A DNA stretch of 64,000 bases, taken from contig JABYQR010000114.1 of the NCBI GenBank assembly GCA_022592445.1, positions 53,994 to 117,993 on the forward strand, in the 5' to 3' direction. The notes under the pieces were generated by a model, which worked only from the letters and a program-made list of their open reading frames with translations, searched no databases and was not told where the DNA came from. The stretch comes from Cytidiella melzeri (taxonomy: Eukaryota > Basidiomycota > Agaricomycetes > Polyporales > Irpicaceae). A program made the translations under genes and the position numbers. Positions 1 to 10,400 of the stretch are shown here, in pieces (the first letter of the stretch is position 1; every line of letters begins with the position of its first letter).

Positions 1-199
1 TTTCGATTTGCCAGGCGACAAGGTGCAAGGAGGCGTTCGTGGTCTTAGGATGGTGTTCGAGGAGAGCTCGGATTTTTTCGGTAGAGTAACTGTGTATGAT
101 CTCCAGGTCCTGGGATATATGCTGTAGCCCTGTAGCTAGCCCCGTGAAAGTCGAAGCATTCCGTCTCGAGGTGCGCCGAGTACGGTGCAGTGGTAGGCT
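1..199 (-). CDS. Possible partial coding exon running off the left edge
   Basis: On the minus strand a frame opens just after a TGA at 203-205 and stays open to the window edge (about 66 codons). Its translation looks protein-like and helical in the second half (residues such as HISQDLEIIHSYSTEKI), unlike the shadow frames beside it. No ATG lies in this stretch, so it would be an internal exon whose start lies upstream behind an intron and whose 3' part lies outside the window. I do not recognise a family. A competing frame from an ATG at about 204 stops at 45 and looks less natural. This is a weak call based on composition alone. Confidence 0.25.
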
Positions 200-205
200 G
201 AGTCA

Positions 206-1454
206 TACTTTCGTCTCCTACACAGAGATAGCCGTATGGACCGAAACAGTAAAGATTTAGAGGCACAGGCTTAATCCTCCACGTCTCAGAGAAGTTAGGC
301 TACAGGAATGTAATGCGGGGTCGTCGTTGACTTGGTCAAGACTCGGTTGGCCTTTAAACCAGGCGCGACACGCGACAAGTCACATGCACGTGATGCGTGA
401 TTCGAATGCGTAAGTCTGCAACTTTTTGCAAGTCTTGCCCACAACGGCGCACACAAACATCGAGGTAAGTAAATCATAACCCTTGCCCCTCTACTACTGG
501 AGCTAATCATCGTGTTTCTCATCCAGAAATCCAGAATCGACACTGCATATATCGCACTCAGATCTCCGTGACGACTTGCACTGAATCATGCCAAGCTATC
601 CTCTTCATCACATGCATATGAGGAATGCGACTTCGCATCTCTAGCTGCCCGCGGAGTTTCTTGATTTTTGTGTCCTCCCGAGCAGCCAACAATGGACTGT
701 GATTCGCGGCTTCAGCATACCGTCGATGGTGGAAGTTTCGTCGCCAGTCAAATATGGAGCTGGTTGGGACTTTTCTTCGGCTGCCGCGGTGCCGCCGGTG
801 GTGTCGAAAGCGAAGAAGTAGAGGGTGAAGCTGCTCGCTCGATGTGGAGAGTTGTTTTTAAATGTTTCGTTTCGCTGATCTAGCTCGTTTGCTCACCTGC
901 GATGACCTCCAAGCCGAAGATACACAGTGGGAGTAATTGAGACAACGAAGGAGCCAAATTGCAGAAATGAGATACGTTCGTCGGTGAACAATCACACCTC
1001 AGTTCGTGCCACCTCGAAAAGTTGAAGCTTGTATGGTCCAGAGCTCACAATTGGGAGTCAACTTGTATGTCTGTTTGCCCTGTTCATCCTCGAAGTAGGC
1101 TTCAACTGATCATATGTCTCAAAATCGAAAGGATATATCAGCCAAGACACAGTGCGTACTACACACTATAAATACAGACAAGCTATCGATACAGTGTGGG
1201 ATATACAAATCAAATCAAATGATGAATATATGACGGATGATGATTTGTGAACGAATGCGTGTGGTTTGGTGGGAGGACACGGGGGTATAACTGTGAGTTC
1301 GATCTGGAGCTTGCGGTGGGTGCCTCCTTCCTCTTCTCTCAGCACCTCTCGCGGTACTGGCGCCTCAATCCTCTCCGTCTCTCCGTCTCTTCACCTCTGT
1401 CTAGTTCTGCACATCGCTCACCACGGGCGGCGAGCAAACCGAACCCGTCGTGGA
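206..1454. other. Intergenic, no supported gene
   Basis: Short open frames occur on both strands but none has a recognisable motif, a convincing start or plausible splice continuation. I see no repeats or structural RNA here. Confidence 0.4.
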
Positions 1455-1682
1455 TTACTTCCTGCGAGCCAACTTCTTCAACGAGCCAAAACCTCCCGAC
1501 GAGCTCTTGCCAGCTTGAGCGTTGGCATTCGAGGACGAAGTGAGTGCGCCCAAGGTCGCGTACATCGTGTGATTGTCTCTGGGAGACTGGCCGAATGTCG
1601 AGAACGCGTGTGGGGATGCAGATCCCGTAGGGAAGAAGCTGGAGACTGGCGAGGATGGCTGGGAGGTGTAGTAGGAAGACAT
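1455..1682 (-). CDS. Small hypothetical protein, Ser/Thr-rich with basic tail (75 aa)
   Basis: A single-exon frame from a true ATG at 1682 to a TAA at 1455. The protein starts MSSYYTSQPSSPVSSFF, is rich in Ser, Pro, Gly and Asn, and ends in a short basic motif (GFGSLKKLARRK). There is no signal peptide, membrane segment or recognised domain. The S/P-rich low-complexity body with a lysine/arginine C-terminus resembles small conserved hypothetical proteins of basidiomycetes, but that is an impression and not a database result. Overlapping frames on both strands are longer but look random (no ATG-supported, composition-consistent product). No neighbouring gene suggests a role. Confidence 0.45.
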   Translation of the reverse strand: MSSYYTSQPSSPVSSFFPTGSASPHAFSTFGQSPRDNHTMYATLGALTSSSNANAQAGKSSSGGFGSLKKLARRK

Positions 1683-2657
1683 GGGTACGCCGGTTGATTG
1701 ATGTATGGTTTCGATAAGATGTTTGCTGACGTTCCGCCAAGCGAAATGTAGGATGATGTCCGTGGGTTGGACTGTCGCAGAGATGGAGTGTGGGTCGGTT
1801 GGTGACGTTGAGCGGACGACAACTGGGTGCGACGATAAAATGTAGTGTTTGGAGTAGGTGAGGAGGTACTTGAACTCTCTGAGGGAAGACCGTGGTCTGA
1901 TCGTTTCTATGTCATTGACAGCCTATACTTATACTCTCTCCGTCAGGTGTGCGCATCACCCATCGCTGACGCCTCCAACCACGCAGAAAATCCACGCAAG
2001 TCCTGTGTTTGCTAGGAAATAGAAGAATCTCCTTGCTGGGAAAGCGCAACTTACAAGGGGGCTACCATAAAAGGGTGAAGGAGGTTTTGATGGGTTGCAT
2101 ATTACGTTCCTCCAAGTACAAGGACAGAGCTTGATAAGGTATAGTAGCCGCCAATACTTGCCTCTGATTAACCGTCGATATCAGTATTCCTAGAACCATG
2201 CATAGTGAGGATAACTTTAATCGAAAGGATCACACCGTTCAAGTACAACGCGGTGGCTTGGGGCACGAGGCGATATTGCAATCTCCACATCGCGCGTGGA
2301 TCACCGATGGTCTTTCTTCTGCGTTGGGAAAGCTGAGACAGGGCTACTGTGGCAGATGAAACCTATCATAAGATTGGCGATATCTGGCTGCTTGACATTA
2401 TCTCAGGCGAAGTACTGTACTGCAGAGTGATACATAGATGGAGAAAGTCGACAGGAACCATGATGAACGAATATACCGGACGAGGAGTCACGATGAGCAC
2501 TATGTAACAGTGTACGTGGGATATGACGAAAGCATGCAATGAGACAATATCGATGTGCTGTGCGAGAGAAAGGAGAGACAAGACAAACAGAGCGAGTGAA
2601 CAAGAAACCATGCAGAATCTCACAAGACCCTAGGAGACCTATATGTCATGATACGTA
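1683..2657. other. Intergenic, no supported gene
   Basis: Region between the small minus-strand gene and the 3' end of the TBC gene. No coding exon, repeat or RNA gene could be supported on either strand. Confidence 0.4.
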
Positions 2658-5040
2658 TCACAGCAACGCGGTGCCCGACTTTCCGTCAGCGACCAGGCGT
2701 TTCCAATCTGTACGCCAGCTTTGCATGCTCGAGCGTAGCTTCTTGTCGGCGATGGCTTTCTCGATCCACGACAGCAGAGCATTTTCATCTTCCGGTAAGA
2801 AAAATGAGGAGAGCAGTGAGAGAACAGTTTCAAAGTTGGCGGACGCTGATGTGATATGATCTAAGAACACGCATCAGACCCGCCATGTACAGCCTTGACG
2901 TTTGGACTGAAACTCACCTCGATAAACCCATACGATGGCGACAGCTACAATCACAAAGACATCATGTCCTTCCAATAGGAAAGCGTCCCATAGTCGAAGC
3001 TGGGCCTGGAATGGCACGGAATTTGCGAACAAGGTAATGTACCACTTTGTTGCATAGGAGGTGGTCGAGATCATATGTTTCTTGAACGCTTCATAGACTG
3101 CAGGCATAAGCTGTTCCATGATGCGCTCTTGAAGGTAGATAGCTTCCAAGAGACCAGGGAACCCCGGGCTGAATATTTCGTGCATTTTGTATGCGTCGTG
3201 AATCCGTACCAAAGACGCATATACACGTTCAGGATCGAAATAACACAAGAGCGTCGCTGCAATGGGTCCCATGCCTTGACAATAGCCGCACTGTTCGCAG
3301 TGTAATGAAAGACAGTGTAGGACGTGAAATAATGACCGCTGTCTGCGTAAATACAGTACTCAGCCGCAAAGTCTGGCAAGGGGCGACTAACACTCACCCT
3401 TGTCCGTAGCGCGTGCGGAACATGACATGCCCACTTATCGTCCTTGGCACGTCAAGGTCGATCTGCACGTCGTATGTTGACGGTAAATCTATCGCTGCCC
3501 GATAGACTGTGGCAAGCTGTTCAAGCTCTCGTCTTCCCGACCGTGTAAATCTGTTCATCAGGACTTCCCATGCAGCACTTCGCCAGCAGTCTGGAATGCC
3601 CTTGAACGTCCTTTCTCTCAACTTGGGTTCCTTTGACGGCTTGATAGCCCACTCTTGAATATTGCCACCTTCATCGCGCGACTTCGCGATCAACATACGC
3701 CCCCACTTGGCCGTACGAGTCGTCTCTTTGAGCGGTGGAGGACTTGTGACCGTTTTGGATAGCAGGGGCGGACTTGCTGGTGCCTTACCAGAGGATGCTC
3801 CTACGCGTTGTAAAGGCTTGGATAAAGGTGCGGCGGAAAGTAGTATCACTCGATCATGCGAAGGTGTCACGAAGAAGCCGTAGCTTCGACAATATAAGCA
3901 CCAACATCGCTCGCGTAGGGATGCTCGCACTCACCGATCAAGACTACCAAGCAGTCGTATCTCGTCGGGTGTCAAGTCGCGCGTCTTCTCGGTGTAATCT
4001 CCCAAGGCGCCCTCAGCTTGTAGTTCGCTTGCCCTGCTGCCTCCCACACGCGCTCGCGTACGCTCCACACCCTCAGCAACACCATCTCCTTTGACACCAA
4101 TAGACTCCAGTTGCGCATAGGTGCTGCGGACATGAAAGGCGTCCGGGTCCTCGCCTTCTGAAGGTGTAATAGATACCTGACTGTGCTTGCTGTCTGGAGA
4201 ACTGATGACCTTTGGACGTGAAGTACGTGGTGGTGTCGAAGGTACTTGTAGCAGTGGCGGTGTTTGTGGAAAGGGTAGAGAGGACGGTGACGCGGGATGC
4301 AAACGCTGAGATGACAGGTGCGGGGAAGAATAAGGTGTGGAAGGCCCACTGGTAGACGCGCCGTGGTCTTTGTGCGAGGATACACTTTTCCGGTGCTGTG
4401 AAGTGGGTCTGCTTGAAGTTCCACTGGGTGGTCGACTATTCGGTCGACTGCTGTCGCGAAGGGGCGGCTGCGATGATGGCACGCCATTCGCAGCACTGAG
4501 GCGACTGCCGTCCGAGAGACTTGTAATGCGTGTTGCTGTAGACGTACGAGGATATGTGGAAGGAGGACGACTGTCGATGTATGCTAGTTGAGTGGAGTCG
4601 TCTGAAAGGACGGACGTCCGTGTGCCACCCGACATGCTCAGTATCTTGCTCGACGGCCGCATTGCGTCGCACGTGGCATCGTAGTAACCACTGTCTTCGA
4701 GGGGCGTACTATTGACCTGAATGTAGGAGTCGCTATAGTCGGGAAAGGATGCGACTGTGACAGTCGTGAGGTCTTTCGGAGAAAGCTGCCTGTGATTGTT
4801 TTGCGAGTGGGATGTGTTAGAGGCAGACCAGCTTTCCTCTTCCTCATACATGGAATAAATGGTGAATATGGTAGTTTCTGACGAGCTGCGCTCTCTGTCT
4901 GCGCTTGAAGGAGTTAGCTCTGGTGTTGAAAATGCTGAGTGTGTCGTGTCGGTCGAAAGAGGTGACGGCTGCGGGCTGCTTCGGGAGGCGGTGGGCGTGG
5001 GTGGAATGAGCTTGAGAGACGGTGCAAGGTGAACGTCCAT
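2658..5040 (-). CDS. TBC-domain Rab GTPase-activating protein (739 aa, 4 exons)
   Basis: Exons on the minus strand: 5040-3935, 3883-3398, 3342-2918, 2860-2658; the three introns are 51-57 nt with GTGAGT donors and AG acceptors. Residues 1 to about 360 are a Ser/Thr/Pro-rich, probably disordered region. The TBC domain spans roughly 450-690. It keeps both catalytic fingers: the arginine finger in IDLDVPRT (near residue 515) and the glutamine finger in GYCQGM (near 552, just after the exon 2/3 junction). In this family these two residues stimulate GTP hydrolysis on Rab proteins, so a role in vesicle traffic is expected; the Rab partner cannot be told. I chose the first in-frame ATG (5040). A protein-like frame at about 5246-5110 could be an upstream exon, so the N-terminus may be longer. 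Confidence 0.85.
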
Positions 5041-7047
5041 GAAGCCGTCCGCTGGCACAAGAGCTGGCAAAAGGGTGGAAGCAACGAACGGTGAGATGAG
5101 AAGAGAATGAAGTCCGGGAAAAAGAGCGTTGTAAGACGGATGGTCGGTTTTCTAGTCTCCAGTAACACTTCACAATTGACCGCACCGTGACACAAGCGGG
5201 AGATATCCGGCGACAAAGGCGCATCAAACTCATCTAGATCGCACACACTATTCGGGTTACTTATTGTTCAAGTTGCGCTATGTACTATTCAAGAGGTTCC
5301 TACAGTATGCTGCAAAAGCACACGGAGGCTAGAAAATCCATGCATATAGCCCACAATACCAACAGTGAATTGTCCACAGCTAAAGAAACCATTGGTGATC
5401 ATTCAACCGGCACACAGGTGTGCCACTGCCTCGATGATGAGACATCTTGACGCAAGGCAGATTGATTTGGCTGCGCATCTGCACTAGAGAAATGCAGATG
5501 CAGGCTTTGTCGAGAGTGACTACTGTATCACTGTGATCATACCTCCGAGCCAGTTGCTTTTGTAATTGGAAAATGTGATTTTGTGGTTATGTTTGATCCA
5601 CTGGCACGCCTTGACCAGATGCAGCAGAAGTAGTGATTCATAAAGCATGCTGGGATACCAGTGCATAGATAGTAAAGTGTTGGGGTCATGAGAAACATGA
5701 GTGTTCTAAAGTAGACCCTGTGCAGGTACAACAGTCTTGAAAATGACATCATTATAGAGTTATAAAAGGATGCAACCTGCTGGCTGGCAGTCCACAGTGA
5801 TATTGAGATGCAGAATTTATCATGTGCAGCCCCAACACAGAAAGAAGACAATGGTGTGTGTGCATTGTACATAGATGTTAAACCCAAATCTGAAGATAAG
5901 TTAGATAACAAAGGAGAAAAAGAGGACTTATCAGCTGCCAAGAGTAAATACACACTCATTCTGCTTGTTTCTGTAAATCTTCAAGATTCTCATTGCCAAT
6001 AATTCTATGCCAGATTTGCCAACACTTGCTAGTGGCAAATTGTTGAAACCATAATATATATAATGTAGTTTCCCAACCCCTGTTGCAAGGATGTTTCAAG
6101 GTAGCAGAGTTCCCACAGTCTTGATAAGGGAATTATGCAGCTGTATATGGTAACTCTAGTAGTAACCATCACATTAGCTGAGACATACAGATATGGGTTG
6201 TGTAGACTAAGTAGTATGGCTCTACAGGAGCACTGCACATATATGTATGCCTGTGTTCTAGTAGCATAGGAAATGACATGGAAAGTAGTACAGCTGCAGG
6301 TGATGCCTAAAGTGTACGTCTGAGGCCAAGTACTAGCATGATCCATTTACCCAATATGTATGCCTCTGGTACAAGTGCTGAGCCTAGTCATACACTGAGT
6401 CATGCACTTAGTAATACAGTAGAATAGCTGAAGTAGACATGTATGGTAGTTGCTTACATAAGTAGATACAGACATGTATATAAGCAGAGCTGCTGAAGCA
6501 GCAATAATAACTAGACCCATCTTCGAAGCTTAACAGCCTCTACCCCTTGCACACCACTTCCACTTTGTTACAAATTTCCAAGGACCTCAACAGAGAAGTA
6601 GACATTGACTCATTTTGTTGCTATGTCAATTGTGTTCCAAAGTCCCAGGCAGCATCAAGCAATTAGAAGGGGACTACTAGAATACCCCCCCCTTACCCAA
6701 ACTTTGAGGGTTAGGGCCTGATTGGTGCAGCATTATGTAGGCATATTATTTATATAATTTGCTGCCAAATGAGATGATCCAGTGCTTATTGTGCCTTATT
6801 TTGACAGCAAATTGTTTGTTATTGGCAGGAAATTATTCTGAAGTCAACTACATGATGCAGCACCAATCAGGTCCTCAAGTTGCATCCAATGTCTCATTGT
6901 GATGTTTTAAGTCCTATCAGACTTTTAACAATATTACACCCTGCTCTTGACTTTCATGCACAAATGGTGCCCTAAACATTGATCTAAGGGCTTGCAGGAA
7001 GTCAGTCACTATTCTGACCATAGCAGGTTTGGATGTGATCTGTGACC
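5041..7047. other. Long gene-poor, AT-rich intergenic region
   Basis: Apart from a possible upstream TBC exon near 5110-5246 and the inverted repeat at 6715-6874, no gene could be supported. Open frames on the minus strand at 5537-5959 and 6029-6346 have cysteine-rich, random-looking products and no motifs. The composition is more AT-rich than the gene regions, which suits decayed repeat DNA. Confidence 0.45.
6715..6874. repeat. Inverted repeat, possible small hairpin MITE
   Basis: The left arm CCTGATTGGTGCAGCATTAT (6717-6736) pairs with a right arm ending at 6874 (reads CTACATGATGCAGCACCAAT...), with about 3 mismatches in about 26 nt. The spacer is roughly 107 nt and itself contains smaller inverted pieces (TTTGCTGCCAA / TTGGCAGG). 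TTGAGG lies outside both arms in inverted orientation. No clear target-site duplication was found, so the MITE interpretation is tentative. Confidence 0.45.
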
Positions 7048-7052
7048 ACCTG

Positions 7053-7464
7053 TAAAGAAGTCCTCTCGAGGAACTTCCTTGTACGCAGGGCGCTACGCAA
7101 GCGCTGGCTCTGATATCCTATCGGATGCCGCGTACTCGACCTAGTGACACGAAGTGTCAATAACCTCAGAGTGATGGTCGAACTCTGTATATTCACCTAG
7201 TGACACGAAGTGTCAATACTTTACAAGAGTAAGTACAATACAACTACAGAGATAAAGAACAGACTTACACCTCAGAGTGATGGTCGAACTCTGAGGGTAC
7301 TTGATACCACGGCCAGTCCGTATATATAGTGTCCGTGAGTGGCTAGACGTACAGGAGACGGAAGCATCGAGACGAGATGAATGACGGACGGAACAGGAAG
7401 TAATATACAGACGCCGAACGCGTCGGGTTGCCAAAACAAGGAAGAGCGCAAAGAATATTCAACA
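7053..7464 (-). repeat. 3' LTR of Copia-1
   Basis: 412 bp, starting TGTTG and ending CTTTA in element orientation. It contains a TATATATAG promoter-like box (near 7320) and two hairpin-forming motifs, each present twice: TGACACGAAGTGTCA and CAGAGT...ACTCTG. Confidence 0.92.
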
Positions 7465-7474
7465 CTCCCCCTCA
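7465..7474 (-). other. Polypurine tract of Copia-1
   Basis: Reads TGAGGGGGAG on the minus strand directly before the 3' LTR; the TGA is also the stop codon of the polyprotein. Polypurine tracts prime plus-strand DNA synthesis in LTR retrotransposons. Confidence 0.85.
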
Positions 7475-10400
7475 AGCCTGCGCGAGACCCATAGACGAAG
7501 CGAAGTGCTTGGACTTCATGGAAGGTAGTGCTTTGGTCAAAATATCGGCCGTCATGTCCTCAGTAGGACAGTAGCGTAGAAGAACTTTCTTGGATTCGAT
7601 AGCGTAGCGAATGAAATGATAGCGGATGTCGATGTGTTTCGTTCGCGCGTGGAATTTGTCGTCGCGCGCGAGAGCAATGGCACCTTGATTATTGTCGCGT
7701 ATCTCCACGGGCTCGACTGGTGCTCGGTAAACCTCTGTGAGGAAATTCTTCAGCCAGATAGCCTCCTTTGTGGCGTGGGTGAGGGCGACATATTCGGCCT
7801 CAACTGTAGAGAGAGAGACGAGCTCTTGACGTTTGGAAGACCAGGACACCGCGCCTCCGATCAGGAACACATATCCTGAAATGGCGTGTCGGTCCTCGTT
7901 CGACATACCGTCGGCATCCGAGTATCCCACCAGCTCCGAGTTTTCGGTTCCACCCAGAGTGAGACGAAGGTCTCGAGTCTTCTTCAGATAAGCGTAGACA
8001 CGCTTCAGAGCCGTCCAATGGGCAGGACCAGGATTTTCTCCAAACTTCGCAAGCTGAGACACAGCGTAGGTGATGTCAGGACGTGTAGCAACGGAAGTAT
8101 ACATAAGGGCGCCGAGAGCCTCGCGATAGGGTTTGTCGCGCATGGCTGCGATTTCGGCAGCAGTCGAGGGACAGGCTTCTTTGGTCAAGAGGACCTGTGT
8201 GTCAATCGGGATGGCGAGAGGTTTGATATCCGAGAAGCCATAGCGTTCGAGGATTTGGTCGATGTAGGTACCCTGCGAGAGCGAGATGGTGCCTGTGTCC
8301 TTGTCTCGGGTGACCTCAATGCCGAGCATCCATTTGATCTCGCCCGAATCAACGATCTCGAAGCGTTGTTGGATTTTGTCCTTGACCAACTTCATGCGAG
8401 CTAAATCCGGCGTGGTCAGAGACATATCGTCCACATGAACGAATACAACGATTAGGTGTCCATCGGGTAGATGGCGGTAATAGACGGCGTGATCGTGTTC
8501 GGATCGAGTGAACCCAATGTCCTCCATGTGCTTGCGGAGGGTTTTTGCCCAACGACGCCCGGCCTGTTTCAGCCCGTAGAGGCAAGCCTTCAACTTGAGT
8601 ACCTGACCAGGCTTGAGACCGTTGAGCTCAACACCCTTGGGCGGTTTCATATAGATCTCTTCGCCTGGTTCCAGTCGGCCGTAGAGGTATGCTGACTTCA
8701 CGTCAACCTGGTGAATCTCGTATCCGGATTTGGCTGAGAGCGCTAGGATGGACCTAATGGAGGCCATCTTTGCGACGGGAGCAAAGGTATCGTCGGCCGC
8801 ATAGTCCACGCCGTCGACCTGCGTATCTCCACGCGCTACTAATCTCGCCCTCTGAGCAATCTCGTTTCCACGCTCATCCCGCTTTGTCCTGAATACCCAC
8901 TTGTTGTTGATGACATTTGTGCCAGTCGGAAGGTTGACGTAGTCCCATGACTCACGCTTCTCCAGACGGGAAACCTCGTCCTCCATTGCCTCCTTGATAG
9001 CTGGCCAGTTCGGCCGTTTCATGGCTTCAGCCAGTGTCCGTGGGTCTCCGGATGCAACATCCGACATCGCGTGAACGATGTTGGCTGAGATGACCTCATC
9101 TGACTCATCGAGTTCATCACCCGTTGTGGCCCTGCCTTCTGTCAGAGCGCGGACTTTTGCGGTGGGCTTCCGATCGCGTTTGCCATGCACGATCTCGGGT
9201 GCCTCAGGCACAGAGACTTCGGATGGAATCTCAATGGATCTTTCATCTGATGGGAATGAGGATACGGCGGGGATCCCTTCGGCGATGACTTCTGAGACAG
9301 GTTCAAGATCTATCTCTGGTAACTCCCCCTCAACGAGTGGAGTCTCCCGCTGAGAGAACACTATGTTCCTCTCGACTGTTGCAGTCTTTGTGGTAGGCCA
9401 GTACACCCAGAAGCCATTTGATCCCTCCTCCGGTCCTAGCCATCTGCCCTCGACCGCTTTGTCGGCGAGCTTTCCGGTTTTGGGTAGACGTTTGACGTAG
9501 CATATGGCGCCAAAGGGTCTTAGATTGCTTATGTCGGGCGGCGACTTGAAACGCGCCTCGTGTGGCGTCTTGAAGTCGATGCGGCGTCGGGCAGTTCTGT
9601 TAAATAGATAAACCGCGTAGGCGTGGGCATATCCCCATAGGCTTCGAGGAAGACCAGATGCGATGAGCATAGCTCGCACACAGTTGAATATAGTTCTGTG
9701 TACTCGTTCAGCTGATCCGTTATGTTCAGGTGTGTCGTGTGCCGTGAGATGTCGTTGAGTTCCTCTAAGCGCGAGATAGGCCGTCATGTCATTGGAGAGG
9801 AATTCACCGCCTCTATCCGAGTGGAGACATTTCACGCGGATACCGTATTGGATTTCAAGTGCGACATCGTAAGTGACATACTTGCTAAAGGCCTCATCCT
9901 TCGAGCGAAGGAGTGGTTCGTCGAGCCACGACGTTGAGTCGTCGAACAGGGTGTAGGTATACAGACCGTGATGAATGGTCATTACTGGCGCTGGTCCCCA
10001 GAGATCCATGTGAATAAGATCTCCGAAGTTTGCAGCAAGCGGTGACAATCGCTCGCTAGCAATTGGCTTCCGGATAGCCTTCGCCCTTAGGCAGGCGTCG
10101 CACTCGACTTCATCCATCTGAGACGGACTGACCTGAACTCCAACAATTGTCCCCTCTTTGAGCATGCGCTTCAGGTATGCATAAGAGACGTGTCCGAGGC
10201 GCTTGTGAAGCTCGTAAAGAGAGATTGGGGTAACAAGTGTTGCCATCGCCTGATCTCCATGTGAGACACGATATAACCCGTCAACTTTGGGAATGGTTGC
10301 GATGAGGTCTCCTCGGAAACCTCGGCGAATTTGACAAGTTCCATTCCAAAGTGAGATATGCAGTCCTGCGTCGTCGAGGCGTCCGAGCGAGACCAGGGTA

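Noticed and set aside
45..266. Minus-strand 73-codon frame at the left edge
   Set aside because: The frame beside it looks more protein-like and stays open to the edge; this one stops at 45 and has no motif.
1247..1822. Several overlapping frames on both strands longer than the 75-residue call
   Set aside because: They lack a natural composition or motif; the minus-strand 75-codon frame with a true ATG is the better candidate.
5537..5959. 140-codon minus-strand frame
   Set aside because: Cys/Phe/Ser-rich random-looking translation in AT-rich DNA, no splice partners and no motif.
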